Part shown: piece by piece, positions 16,057-23,906 of the stretch
Numbering within the stretch: position 1 is the stretch's first letter
Layout: the number at the start of each line of letters is the position of its first letter
Source: Ensifer sp. PDNC004
GTDB taxonomy: Bacteria > Pseudomonadota > Alphaproteobacteria > Rhizobiales > Rhizobiaceae
Length of the DNA: 64,000 nucleotides
NCBI RefSeq assembly: GCF_016919405.1
Contig: NZ_CP070354.1
Coordinates: 62,001 to 126,000, forward strand
Direction of reading: 5' to 3'
Program-made: the position numbers and the translations under genes
Notes under the pieces: model-generated
Databases searched by the model: none
What the model was told of the DNA's origin: nothing
Seen by the model: the letters and a program-made list of their open reading frames with translations, nothing else

Positions 16057-16947
16057 CTACGCGTCGCGGTGGCTATTGCTTGTGGGCCGGATGACCTTGA
16101 TCACGGCGCCATGCTGTTGGGCGCCCGCGCCGGCATCCTGGGCCTGCTGAAAGATATCGGCCGCCAGCCGTGGAAACGCGTTGCTGATCCCGGTACGCTC
16201 TGCATATTCGGCGAGCCAGCCGAGGTCGGCGGAAATCGTCTTGATGGTAGCCTCGGCGCTGTCGAAGCGGTTTTCGGCCATGGCCTTGCCCATCCTCAGC
16301 ATGTCGTCAGCAAACATTGGCGCGATCTCAGCCATCATGTCGCCAAACACGGCCGGATCGATGCCTTCTGCTTCGCATACAGCGGCACCGTGGACAAAGC
16401 CGAGCCAGTGTCCGGCAAAGTACGCGAGGCCGGCATTGGCCAGCGTCGCCGGGTGGCCAATGTTCGTACCTGCATAGTTGATGTTGCCGGCCAGTGTCCT
16501 GAGCAAAGGCTCAGCGGCGGCAAACGCTTTCTCGGAACCGGCGACTGTGATTGCGGCCTCCGGACCGCCGATCTGGCGTGGCCAGGCAGCGATGGCGCCG
16601 TCAATATAACGCGCGCCGTGGTCTCTGATCCAGCCATCGAACGAGCGGGCATGGTCAGGTGTGCCGGAGCTGAGCTGGATCACCAATTTTCCCTCGAGCG
16701 CTTCCCGGGCTACAGGTTCGTCGAGGAGCGACAGTGTTGCCGCATAATCCGAGAGGCAGATCACGGTCACCGGACTGGCTTTTAATACCTCGGCGACTGT
16801 GTCGGCAGCTGTCGCGCCGAGTGCAATCAGCGGAGGAGCCTTCGACATGTTGCGGTTCCAGACCGTCACGCCGTTGCCGGCACCGACCAGGGCCCGCGCC
16901 AACGCGCTGCCCATTTCTCCGAGCCCCACTACGCTGACATCGCTCAT
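16057..16947 (-). CDS. NAD(P)-dependent oxidoreductase, imine reductase / beta-hydroxyacid dehydrogenase type
   Basis: 296 residues. The N-terminal Rossmann domain reads VSVVGLGEMGSALARALVGAG, with NRNMSK selecting NADP. The C-terminal helical domain is the NAD-binding 11 / 6-phosphogluconate type found in imine reductases (GNINYAGTNIGHPATLANAG). The catalytic Lys of hydroxyacid dehydrogenases is not evident, which favours the imine-reductase group. It is divergent from a TetR regulator 73 bases away, with an operator between them. The ATG at 16947 is chosen over the adjacent GTG at 16950 because AAGGA precedes it. Confidence 0.82.
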   Translation of the reverse strand: MSDVSVVGLGEMGSALARALVGAGNGVTVWNRNMSKAPPLIALGATAADTVAEVLKASPVTVICLSDYAATLSLLDEPVAREALEGKLVIQLSSGTPDHARSFDGWIRDHGARYIDGAIAAWPRQIGGPEAAITVAGSEKAFAAAEPLLRTLAGNINYAGTNIGHPATLANAGLAYFAGHWLGFVHGAAVCEAEGIDPAVFGDMMAEIAPMFADDMLRMGKAMAENRFDSAEATIKTISADLGWLAEYAERTGISNAFPRLAADIFQQAQDAGAGAQQHGAVIKVIRPTSNSHRDA

Positions 16948-16975
16948 CACGCATTCCTTCCTTGATTTTATTTCC

Positions 16976-17000
16976 TACAAAATGTAACTTACAAAATGTA
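16976..17000. promoter_or_regulatory. Tandem TACAAAATGTA operators between the reductase and TetR genes
   Basis: TACAAAATGTA occurs at 16976-16986 and again at 16990-17000, 14 bases apart. Each copy is an inverted repeat (TACA/TGTA), and the flanking C and G extend the symmetry. This is the likely binding site of the adjacent TetR protein controlling both divergent genes. Confidence 0.75.
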
Positions 17001-17019
17001 GAAAGCAAGTGGAGCGAGA

Positions 17020-17586
17020 ATGGCGAAGATGCCCAAGGATCAGCGGCGTGAGCAGTTGATCGATTTGGCGATGGAGATCGTCCGGGACAAGGGGGCGGAC
17101 GAACTGACCCTTGCGACACTGGCTGCACGCGCCGGCGTCAGCCGCCCCGTCACCTATGAGCACTTTGCCACGCGGCCGGGCTTGTTGCTGGCTCTGTTCC
17201 AGCGCCTAGAAGACAACTACGCTGAAAAACTGCGACAGGCTCTTGCCGCGGCTCCCGGGGATTTGCAGGCGTTGGCCGACGTGATGAGCCGCGCATATTT
17301 CAACTGTCTCGCCGATGTCGGTGCCGAGGCACCAGCCATCTCGGCGGCACTCAAAGGCACCGACGAGATGGCGGCGCAACAAAGAGCCATGATCGATGAA
17401 TACGTGCAAATCATGTGCGGAGCGCTGCGCGTTCACTCCAGCCTCACGGATGAGCAGCTTAGCCTGCGCTGCGTCGGTATCTTGGGCGCAGCCGAAGCGA
17501 TGGCAGGCGAAGCCCGAACGGTGCAGACACTGGCAGATGAAGCGGTTGCCGCATTGGGCGCGATGATCGTTGGAAGCGTCGTTTAG
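17020..17586 (+). CDS. TetR/AcrR-family transcriptional regulator
   Basis: 188 residues. The N-terminal TetR DNA-binding domain (about 8-55) reads QLIDLAMEIVRDKGADELTLATLAARAGVSRPVTYEHFATRPGL when taken in pieces such as LATLAARAGVSRPVTYEHF. The variable C-terminal ligand domain ends VAALGAMIVGSVV. GGAG lies 5 bases before the ATG. It is divergent from the imine-reductase-like gene, and the repeated operator at 16976-17000 suggests autoregulation and repression of that gene. The inducer is unknown. Confidence 0.88.
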   Translation: MAKMPKDQRREQLIDLAMEIVRDKGADELTLATLAARAGVSRPVTYEHFATRPGLLLALFQRLEDNYAEKLRQALAAAPGDLQALADVMSRAYFNCLADVGAEAPAISAALKGTDEMAAQQRAMIDEYVQIMCGALRVHSSLTDEQLSLRCVGILGAAEAMAGEARTVQTLADEAVAALGAMIVGSVV

Positions 17587-17737
17587 TGCACGTCGTCGGG
17601 CATTCGGCCCAGTCTCGGCCCTACGAGGCAAGCCAGCGCAAGATTTCGCGCCTGCTGAGGCGCCCCCGATCGGGCGGAAGCGTCAAGCACGCGGACGCGC
17701 TCCGAGACGCTTGCGCTTCGCGCGCCGGTAGGGTAAA

Positions 17738-17757
17738 ACTGAACTGAATGGTTCAGT
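17738..17757. promoter_or_regulatory. Palindrome over the ArsR start codon
   Basis: ACTGAAC (17738-17744) and GTTCAGT (17751-17757) flank TGAATG, whose last three bases are the ATG of the ArsR gene. A repressor dimer bound here would block initiation, so autorepression by the ArsR protein is the simplest reading. Confidence 0.65.
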
Positions 17758-18095
17758 ATATAGGTTCCCCTCTCGATCTTTCGTTCGCGGCGCTATCCGA
17801 CGCGACCCGCCGCGGGATCATCGATCAGCTTGGGCGAGGGGAGGCGTCGATCACGAGTCTCGCGGACCAGTTCCACATGACGCTGACCGGCATGAAGAAG
17901 CACGTCCATGTTCTCGAGCGGGCCGGCCTCGTCGTCACGCAAAAGGTCGGGCGGGTGAGAACCTGCAAGCTTGGGAAGGACGGTCTTCAGGCGGAGGCCG
18001 AGTGGATCGAGGCGCACCGCAAGCTCTTTGAGGCTCGCTTCGAGGCACTGGACGAAATCATCGACGAACTGAAACGGGAGGTAGGCGATGAATGA
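17748..18095 (+). CDS. ArsR-family transcriptional regulator
   Basis: 115 residues with a winged-helix fold: SFAALSDATRRGIIDQLGRGEASITSLADQF (in parts) and MTLTGMKKHVHVLERAGLV, the recognition region, then KVGRVRTCKL as the wing. There is no CxC metal site, so it belongs to the non-metal ArsR group typically encoded with SRPBCC (AHSA1) proteins. Its stop overlaps the start of the SRPBCC gene by 8 bases. The start codon lies inside a palindrome, suggesting autorepression. Confidence 0.9.
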   Translation: MVQYIGSPLDLSFAALSDATRRGIIDQLGRGEASITSLADQFHMTLTGMKKHVHVLERAGLVVTQKVGRVRTCKLGKDGLQAEAEWIEAHRKLFEARFEALDEIIDELKREVGDE

Positions 18096-18591
18096 GCAAG
18101 TTAACGACGCAGCTGGCGCGCAGAACCGCACGTCGGTCGAGCGCAAGGGGGACCGCGAGCTCGTCGTAACGCGGACATTTGATGCGTCACCGAGCACGGT
18201 TTTCAGGGCATGGAGCCAGCCTGAATTGTTCCAGCGCTGGTGGGTGCCGAAGTCGGCACCCGGCATCTTGCTCGTCTCGTGCGAAATGGATGTGCGTACC
18301 GGCGGCAAATATCGACTGGAATTCGGCGCTGGCGGTTCGGACACAATGGCCTTCTACGGCAAGTATCTCGAGGTGGTGCCGAACGAGCGCATCGTCTGGA
18401 CCAACGATGAGGGCGAAGAAGGTGCGGTCACAACCGTAACCTTTAAGGGTCAGGGCGAGAAAACGCTGCTGACATTCCACGAGATCTATCCTTCGAAGGA
18501 GGCGCTCGAGGAAGCTTTACAGGGCTCGGCGACCGCATTGCCGGAGCAGATGGAGCAGCTCGACGCATTGCTTTCTGAACGAGGAGAGTAG
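18088..18591 (+). CDS. SRPBCC (AHSA1-like) domain protein
   Basis: 167 residues with the START-like helix-grip fold: VVTRTFDASPSTVFRAWSQPELFQRWWVP, then SCEMDVRTGGKYRLEF, FYGKYLEVVPNERIVWT and VTVTFKGQGEKTLLTFHE (all canonical AHSA1 signatures, PF08327). These proteins bind hydrophobic ligands; the bacterial ones coupled to ArsR regulators have no agreed function. It is translated with the preceding ArsR gene through an 8-base overlap. Confidence 0.9.
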   Translation: MNEQVNDAAGAQNRTSVERKGDRELVVTRTFDASPSTVFRAWSQPELFQRWWVPKSAPGILLVSCEMDVRTGGKYRLEFGAGGSDTMAFYGKYLEVVPNERIVWTNDEGEEGAVTTVTFKGQGEKTLLTFHEIYPSKEALEEALQGSATALPEQMEQLDALLSERGE

Positions 18592-19184
18592 CACAGGTCC
18601 ATTCGCCTAGGTGGAGGATTGCTGGACGGCCTCAATCAGCCTTTAACGCCGGCGCGGAGGCTCAAGCCCCCGTCCAAGCGTAAAGAAATGGTGGTCTGCT
18701 TCGCATCTGAGGGGCGGTCATCCACGCATGCTCGCCAATCTAACCGATCATCGAAACGAGGCCGCCCGCGGGGAAGTGTAATTCCAATCAGCTAGATACA
18801 CTTCTATCGGGCGAATTGCGCTCATTTGGCGCCATTGTAACCTGAAATCGTGCGGTTGCGGCAGGCGACGACCCCTGTTGCGGCAGCATGTAGTCCAACT
18901 GGAGCCTCTTCGTTATCAGAAGAGGCCCCTTTTTGGAGCGCGTGGCGGAGTTCAGCCAACTTAGGGGCGCGGCGACGATCCGCGGCGTCTTGATGGGTGA
19001 CCGAGCGGAACGAATTCGTATGCGACACCAAGCATAGGCGCTGGCGCCATGACGGCTCACCCAAACGCGTCGGAGGGGCTGGCCCGGCGGCGCCATTGTG
19101 CTGATAGGGAGCGTAGGTTTCTTCGATCCGTTGCCAGCCGCTGGGGATAGAAAACGATGTTGCCAGCCTCCGGTCTGCGCCACT
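18592..19184. other. Long intergenic region with a plus-strand terminator
   Basis: 593 bases between the SRPBCC gene and the convergent DUF1365 gene. The minus-strand open frames (18788-19255 and 18822-19064) look artefactual. The only clear signal is a hairpin with T run at 18901-18936, about 310 bases beyond the last plus-strand gene. That leaves room for an unannotated small RNA ending there. Confidence 0.4.
18901..18936 (+). terminator. Rho-independent terminator in the gap
   Basis: CCTCTTC (18905-18911) pairs with GAAGAGG (18919-18925) around GTTATCA. One mismatch allows the stem to extend to GGAG/CCCC. A TTTTT run follows. The orientation is plus strand; the transcript it ends is not identified. 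Confidence 0.6.
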
Positions 19185-20018
19185 TCAAGGGCTCCCGGTC
19201 TCATCACCAAAGCTCGCGGATGCTGGCGGCGGTGGACTGCGACGGAAACGGGCACCCTTCAGCCACAGCTTGAGCGCTTCCCAATGGATACCGGCAATGA
19301 CCTTCAGCGTCATGAAGGGAAAACGCACGAGGGCGCGAACGAGATTGGCGTCGGAGACGCAAGCCGCTTTGCCATTGAACGTTGCGGCCAAAATAGGCGT
19401 GTTTCCCGCGGTCTCGTGGATGCGCAGCCGCACGGCTTTTCCCGGAGGCAATACCCGGAAATGGTAGCGCAGGCCCATGTCCATGAAGGGTGAAACATGT
19501 AAGATCTTCGTGCGGCTCTGGCGAATGCCGGCCGCGCTCTCTTCGCCGGGCAACACCGGGGCGACATAGCTGTGCCGTTCGCCGAAGGTGTTGCGCACAG
19601 CATAGACGATGGCAATCAGCTTTCCTTGCGCGTCATAGGCGAAATAGGTGGAAAGCGGATTGAACGCGTAGCCAAACATCCGCGGGAACGCGAGCAGCAA
19701 GATGCGCTCTGCCGGCGTTGCAATTCCCGCCTTGGCCAACAGGCGATCGGCGAACGCCCGCACGGTTTCTTTCTCCTGCTCGACGTGATCCCGCGTGTGA
19801 AAGGACAGGACGCCGGGCCGGTCGACGGAGAGCAGATTCGTCATGCGGCCGAGCTCTTCCAGTCGATCGATGTCGACGAGCAGGGAGAAGACGGAATAGG
19901 TGAAGCGGTGGCCGAAGGGGCTCAGCCGCTGATGCATGACCTTTCCGCAGTAGAGGATTCCCGCCGCTTCGGAAGGCGGCCCGTTTTCCGTCATACAAGA
20001 AATCCTCTGGTGGGTCAT
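19185..20018 (-). CDS. DUF1365-domain protein
   Basis: 277 residues of the DUF1365 family (COG3496): CGKVMHQRLSPFGHRFTYSVF, then RILLLAFPRMFGYAFNPLS, RNTFGERHSYV and SPFMDMGLRYHFRVLPPG. Family members are repeatedly clustered with a COG2907 flavoprotein, a cyclopropane-type methyltransferase and the RpoE-ChrR pair, and take part in singlet-oxygen-induced lipid modification in Rhodobacter; biochemical activity is not firmly known. A second ATG at 19994 has a better ribosome site (AGAGGA). It lies 19 bases after the DUF2147 gene, presumably in one transcript. Confidence 0.88.
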   Translation of the reverse strand: MTHQRISCMTENGPPSEAAGILYCGKVMHQRLSPFGHRFTYSVFSLLVDIDRLEELGRMTNLLSVDRPGVLSFHTRDHVEQEKETVRAFADRLLAKAGIATPAERILLLAFPRMFGYAFNPLSTYFAYDAQGKLIAIVYAVRNTFGERHSYVAPVLPGEESAAGIRQSRTKILHVSPFMDMGLRYHFRVLPPGKAVRLRIHETAGNTPILAATFNGKAACVSDANLVRALVRFPFMTLKVIAGIHWEALKLWLKGARFRRSPPPPASASFGDETGSP

Positions 20019-20037
20019 TTGAGCCTGCCTGCGGCCG

Positions 20038-20415
20038 TCACTGTGCGGGCGCCCAATGCACGTCCCGGCAAAGGATGCCGCCGAGAATGCATCCGCGCGT
20101 CACCAGTGATTTGTCCAAGACGACCACGGTTATCGAATAGGTCCTGTTGCGTTTGGGATCGTAGGCCGTTCCGGCGAGCGTATCGGCCGTTTTCTGCGTG
20201 AGCGACATCACGAGACGATCACCGGCCTCCTCGCCCTTGCTCGTATCGCCTATCCAAAGGTTGGTGGCGCAGATATTGGTGCCGCATGGCGCGATGCGTA
20301 CGCGGGCATTGCCGTCGTCGCGCATCCAGACTCCGCTTGGGTCGGTCGGTTGCTGGGCGGCCGCAGATGCGGCGAGTGTCGAGAAGGCAAGGGCTGTCAG
20401 AAGAGTGATTTTCAT
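20038..20415 (-). CDS. DUF2147-domain secreted protein
   Basis: 125 residues. A signal peptide (MKITLLTALAFSTLAASAAAQ) precedes a compact DUF2147 domain: GVWMRDDGNARVRIAPCGTNICATNLW, then TYSITVVVLDKSLVTRGCILGGILCRDVHW in parts. The four cysteines, in two pairs, suggest disulfides in the periplasm. Function unknown. It is the first gene of a two-gene unit with DUF1365 and is divergent from the DUF2177 gene. A promoter-like TGAACC-N18-TATGAA lies 19 bases upstream, close to the consensus of the sigma factor encoded at 21733. Confidence 0.85.
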   Translation of the reverse strand: MKITLLTALAFSTLAASAAAQQPTDPSGVWMRDDGNARVRIAPCGTNICATNLWIGDTSKGEEAGDRLVMSLTQKTADTLAGTAYDPKRNRTYSITVVVLDKSLVTRGCILGGILCRDVHWAPAQ

Positions 20416-20433
20416 CGCGTATCCTCCATCTCT

Positions 20434-20463
20434 TTCATACGCGACAGAAAGGCGAATGGTTCA
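20434..20463 (-). promoter_or_regulatory. RpoE/ChrR-type promoter variant for DUF2147-DUF1365
   Basis: On the minus strand TGAACC (20463-20458), 18 bases, TATGAA (20439-20434). It has one mismatch from the TGATCC -35 seen three more times in this cluster, with the same 18-base spacing. Confidence 0.5.
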
Positions 20464-20471
20464 CTCTGAGG

Positions 20472-20501
20472 TGATCCGAAGAGGCGGAGAAGGCGTAAAA
20501 G
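20472..20501 (+). promoter_or_regulatory. RpoE/ChrR-type promoter for the DUF2177 gene
   Basis: TGATCC (20472-20477), 18 bases, TAAAAG (20496-20501), 26 bases upstream of the DUF2177 ATG. The -35 and spacing match the RpoE (singlet-oxygen) promoter of Rhodobacter as I recall it, and two other sites in this cluster. Confidence 0.7.
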
Positions 20502-20527
20502 CCGAAAGAGACCACCGGAGTTTCGGC

Positions 20528-20929
20528 ATGAAGACCGCATTGATCGCCTATTTTGCCGTCGGCATCGCGTTCCTTGTCGTTGATGCCATTTGGCTGACGA
20601 CCATGGCCGACACGCTTTACCGACCTTTGCTGGGCGACAGGCTCGAACCGGCGTTCAAGCTCGCGCCTGCCATTTCTTTCTACCTCATCTATGTGGCGGG
20701 TATCGTCTTCTTCGCGGTCCTGCCGGCGCTTCAGGGCGGCGGAGTGGGAAAGGCAGCCCTCAACGGTGCAGTGCTCGGGATTGTCGCCTATTCCACATAC
20801 GATCTGACGAACCAGGCCACCCTGCGCGATTGGCCGCTGGCGGTAACGCTCGCTGACATTCCCTGGGGCGCCTTCGTGACAGCGGTCGGCGCGTCAACCG
20901 GATTTCTGGTCGCCAACCGCTTCGGCTGA
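20528..20929 (+). CDS. DUF2177-family membrane protein
   Basis: 133 residues with four hydrophobic spans: TALIAYFAVGIAFLVVDAIWL, then AISFYLIYVAGIVFFAVLPAL, AALNGAVLGIVAYSTYDLTN and VTAVGASTGFLVANRFG. The YSTYDLTNQATLRDWPL loop is a DUF2177 signature. Function unknown; the family co-occurs with DUF1365 and ECF sigma/ChrR genes. The ATG at 20528 is chosen because CGGAG precedes it and a matching promoter lies upstream. The frame is open further back but overlaps the divergent gene. Confidence 0.88.
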   Translation: MKTALIAYFAVGIAFLVVDAIWLTTMADTLYRPLLGDRLEPAFKLAPAISFYLIYVAGIVFFAVLPALQGGGVGKAALNGAVLGIVAYSTYDLTNQATLRDWPLAVTLADIPWGAFVTAVGASTGFLVANRFG

Positions 20930-21082
20930 TCGTTCGGCCTCGGCGAGGCGGTTCGAAAAACAAGCGCGACAAACCCCGTCAGCATCGCAGCACTAGCCGG
21001 CCAGCACGGACAGCCATGCAAGCATCATCGCAAGGGAAAGGGCGGCAGCGAGCAGGAGGAAGAAGGCTGCCGGTACCATGGC

Positions 21083-21736
21083 TCAGATCCCGAAGATTGG
21101 CTGCAGCATCCGTCCGATCATCCCCTTGAAGCGCATCTTTCCTTCCATGGCAGCAAGACAAACGCATTCATCGTCCTGGTCGACGATCGGTTGGTGCTCC
21201 ACGTCCTCGTCCATTTCGGCAAGATCGCCGGGTTGAAAGGTTCCGAACCGGTCTGTGTAGGAGCCCGAGACGATGAAGGTGAACTCGGTACCGACATGCC
21301 CGTGATCGGGCAGGGCCCGGCCGGGCCCAACCTTCAGGAGAATGAGATTGGCGTCGGGATCGTGCGGCACTTCGACCCGGCTCATCTTCATGCCCGGGCC
21401 GATCCAGCGCCAGCGTCCGATATCGCAACCGCGCAGTGCCTCCGGAAGCACAACGCCGTCGATCTCAAGCGGAGCGAGGGGACGCGTTGCGGGCGCGTCG
21501 ATCGCTTCCTCCGCTTCGATGAGCGCAAGGACGTCGCTCAGTGCGGTCGCCGAAAGAGAGGTCGGAGACGTATCTTCGAGGAGTGCCCCACCCAATGCCT
21601 GATATTCACCGACGCGCGCACGACAGGCGGTACATTGCGCCAGATGGGCTTCAACAACGATTGCCGGTCCCGCAGCGAGGGTGCCGGCGGCAAAGCGCAT
21701 CAGGGTCTCATCCGTTGCGTGGTGATTGGCGGTCAT
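21083..21736 (-). CDS. chrR: ChrR-family zinc anti-sigma factor with cupin domain
   Basis: 217 residues. The N-terminal zinc anti-sigma domain carries His6, His31, Cys35 and Cys38 (HLAQCTAC), the same spacing as Rhodobacter ChrR as I recall it. The C-terminal cupin (about 110-200) has His145, His147, Glu151 and His181 as candidate metal ligands (DHGHVGTEF, EDVEHQP). ChrR binds its sigma factor and releases it on singlet oxygen or related stress. The start overlaps the sigma-factor stop (ATGA), so the pair is translationally coupled. The role is inferred from family and context. Confidence 0.92.
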   Translation of the reverse strand: MTANHHATDETLMRFAAGTLAAGPAIVVEAHLAQCTACRARVGEYQALGGALLEDTSPTSLSATALSDVLALIEAEEAIDAPATRPLAPLEIDGVVLPEALRGCDIGRWRWIGPGMKMSRVEVPHDPDANLILLKVGPGRALPDHGHVGTEFTFIVSGSYTDRFGTFQPGDLAEMDEDVEHQPIVDQDDECVCLAAMEGKMRFKGMIGRMLQPIFGI

Positions 21737-22302
21737 GTCTGGTCTTCCAAAAGCGTGCGGAGGCGGTTGATCGCCAGGCGTGTTCGCGATTTCACGGTGC
21801 CGAGCGGAACGCCCAGTTCCGCGGCTATGTCGCTCTGTGATTTCTCGCTGAAATAGCAAAGGCGGATTATCGTCTGCTGCTCGGCCGAGAGTTCTGCGAG
21901 CGCGCGACGGACCCGCTCATCGCGCTCGGCGCCAAGGACGTGTTCTTCGACGGAAGCAGGCATCTCCTCCGGATCGGGTGGCAGCTTTGACGGATCGCGC
22001 TGGCGGCGCAGATGATCGATGCGAATGTTGCGGGCGATCGTAAAGATCCATGTCGCAACGCCGGCGCGCGCGGGGTCGAAGTAGGAGGACTTGCGCCAGA
22101 CGTTCAGCATCGTCTCCTGTACGAGATCCTCTGCCATACCCGATGAAACGGTCAACCGTAGGAAGTATGTCTTCAATCGCGGCCCAAAGTGCTGAAAGAC
22201 CAGCGCAAAGGCCTGGCGGTCCCGGTCGCGCGAGACGGCCTTGATAAGGTCGATCAGCTCTTCGGGGGTCGGCGCCTGCCGGTTTTCAATGAGGCTCACC
22301 AT
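21733..22302 (-). CDS. rpoE: ECF sigma factor, RpoE/ChrR-type (ECF11-like)
   Basis: 189 residues. Region 2 is AEDLVQETMLNVWRKSSYFD plus ATWIFTIARNIRIDHLRRQ; region 4 is IIRLCYFSEKSQSDIAAELGV plus GTVKSRTRLAINRLR. The order sigma-ChrR and the four promoters with TGATCC-like boxes around it indicate the singlet-oxygen-type group. The ATG at 22302 is chosen; the frame is open to 22503 but its own promoter lies at 22374-22403, giving a 65-base leader. It likely activates itself, the flavoprotein gene, the DUF2177 gene and DUF2147-DUF1365. Confidence 0.9.
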   Translation of the reverse strand: MVSLIENRQAPTPEELIDLIKAVSRDRDRQAFALVFQHFGPRLKTYFLRLTVSSGMAEDLVQETMLNVWRKSSYFDPARAGVATWIFTIARNIRIDHLRRQRDPSKLPPDPEEMPASVEEHVLGAERDERVRRALAELSAEQQTIIRLCYFSEKSQSDIAAELGVPLGTVKSRTRLAINRLRTLLEDQT

Positions 22303-22373
22303 GGCGTACCGCTTTGGCGGCGTGCCATTTCCAGCCTTTTCGTCGATGTCAGTCGAGCTACCATACATGCGCC

Positions 22374-22403
22374 TTTTTACGCGGCGGTTGCTTCTGCGGA
22401 TCA
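22374..22403 (-). promoter_or_regulatory. RpoE autoregulatory promoter for the sigma-ChrR operon
   Basis: On the minus strand TGATCC (22403-22398), 18 bases, TAAAAA (22379-22374). It is identical in plan to the other two TGATCC promoters here, and implies positive autoregulation. Confidence 0.7.
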
Positions 22404-22428
22404 CCGGCTCGGAATTATTGAACGACGG

Positions 22429-22458
22429 TGATCCGGACGGGCTCCGCACGCGTAGAAT
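22429..22458 (+). promoter_or_regulatory. RpoE promoter for the COG2907 flavoprotein
   Basis: TGATCC (22429-22434), 18 bases, TAGAAT (22453-22458), 45 bases before the ATG at 22503. It is back to back with the sigma factor's own promoter. Confidence 0.7.
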
Positions 22459-22502
22459 TACAGAAACTATGAGACAAATCGACAGCGGCAGGAAGGTTTC
22501 CA

Positions 22503-23906
22503 ATGCGCCATATTTCGCGGTCCGACCGGCCCCTCAAAGTCGCCGTGGTGGGCACGGGTATCGCTGGTCTTTCCGCTGCCTGGCTGCTGTCTCAGCGTCA
22601 TGAGGTGACGGTGTTTGAGGCAGACGACCGCATCGGCGGGCACTGCCACACGGTGGACGCGGATGGCGCGGCGGTCGATACCGGCTTTATCGTCTATAAC
22701 GAACTGACCTATCCGAACCTGACGGCACTGTTTCGTCACCTTGATGTGCCGACGAAGGCCTCGGACATGTCCTTTGCCGTCTCTATGGATGACGGCCTTC
22801 TCGAATACTCGGGAACCAGCCTCGCCGGTCTTTTCGCGCAGCGCAGGAATCTTGCGAGTCCGCGCTTCTGGTCGATGCTGCGCGATCTGGTGCGTTTCTA
22901 CAGGGAGGCGCCGGAGGGCGTGCGGGACCTCGACCCCTCGGCGAGCCTCGACGACTACCTCAATGGTGCGGGCTTTGGAACAGCCTTCCGCGAGGATCAT
23001 CTCTATCCGATGGCAGCCGCGATCTGGTCGACGCCGGCGCTCGAGATCGGCAACTATCCCGCGGTTTCCTTCGTCCGGTTTTGTGAAAACCACGGTCTCC
23101 TGAAGTTCTTTCGCCGCCCTGTCTGGCGGACCGTTGATGGTGGCAGCCGCGCCTATGTCGAACGGCTTACCGCTTCCTTTCGCGATCGCATCCGTTTGAA
23201 AGCGCCCGTGACGGCGATCCGACGGCTGAACGGCGCGGTAGAGATAACGGTGCCAGGCGCGGAACCGGAATGGTACGACCACGTCGTGATTGGCGCCCAT
23301 GCCGACCACGCGCTCGGGCTTCTGATCGACCGTTCGAAACGAGAGGCCGAGACCTTGGGCGCCTTTTCCTATGGGGTGAACGAAACAATTCTTCATAGCG
23401 ACGAGAGCCTGATGCCGCAGCGAAATCGCGTCTGGGCGAGCTGGAACTACCTGGCGCGCTCGGGTCGCGAGGGCGGCGAGCGGCGCAAGCCCTGCGTGAC
23501 CTACTGGATGAACAGGCTTCAAGGCATTGAGAGCCGGCGCCCGCTCTTCGTGACGCTCAGCCCGCTGCATCCGCCGGAAGAGCACAAGGTGTTCTGGCGC
23601 GGCTTCTATCAGCATTCGCTCTTTAACGCGGCCACCCTTGCGGCACAGAAGCAGCTTTGGTCGCTGCAAGGGCAGTCCAATACCTGGTTTTGCGGTTCGT
23701 ATTTCGGTTCAGGTTTCCACGAGGATGCCATCCAGGCAGGGCTCGCTGTGGGCGAAGCCCTCGGCGGCATCCAACGACCTTGGACGGCGTCCGGACTTTC
23801 GGACCGAATTTTCCGGAGCGCGCAACCTGTCTTCGACGTGACGTTGGCGGGGCATGCGGCGGAGTTGCAAGGCGGCGCGGCCCTTACAGCCAGCCCGACC
23901 TCTTGA
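22503..23906 (+). CDS. FAD-dependent amine oxidase-like protein (COG2907)
   Basis: 467 residues. The FAD fold opens VAVVGTGIAGLSAAWLLSQRHEVTVFEADDRIGGHCHTV (in parts), followed by GAAVDTGFIVYNELTYPNLTAL, which marks the COG2907 group rather than true amine oxidases. Near the C-terminus, WFCGSYFGSGFHEDAIQAGL closes the FAD site. In related bacteria these proteins sit in RpoE-ChrR regulons with DUF1365 and fatty-acid methyltransferases and are linked to modification of unsaturated lipids. The ribosome site is AGGAAGG. No cyclopropane synthase gene lies in this window. Confidence 0.9.
   Translation: MRHISRSDRPLKVAVVGTGIAGLSAAWLLSQRHEVTVFEADDRIGGHCHTVDADGAAVDTGFIVYNELTYPNLTALFRHLDVPTKASDMSFAVSMDDGLLEYSGTSLAGLFAQRRNLASPRFWSMLRDLVRFYREAPEGVRDLDPSASLDDYLNGAGFGTAFREDHLYPMAAAIWSTPALEIGNYPAVSFVRFCENHGLLKFFRRPVWRTVDGGSRAYVERLTASFRDRIRLKAPVTAIRRLNGAVEITVPGAEPEWYDHVVIGAHADHALGLLIDRSKREAETLGAFSYGVNETILHSDESLMPQRNRVWASWNYLARSGREGGERRKPCVTYWMNRLQGIESRRPLFVTLSPLHPPEEHKVFWRGFYQHSLFNAATLAAQKQLWSLQGQSNTWFCGSYFGSGFHEDAIQAGLAVGEALGGIQRPWTASGLSDRIFRSAQPVFDVTLAGHAAELQGGAALTASPTS

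Noticed and set aside
18788..19255. Minus-strand frames in the 18.6-19.2 kb gap that might be a small gene.
   Set aside because: The compositions are odd (Ser/Arg-rich), there is no ribosome site and no domain, and one frame overlaps the end of the DUF1365 gene.
20198..20527. Longer start for the DUF2177 gene (open frame back to 20198).
   Set aside because: It would overlap the divergent DUF2147 gene and cover the promoter at 20472-20501; the internal ATG at 20528 has a ribosome site and begins a membrane span.
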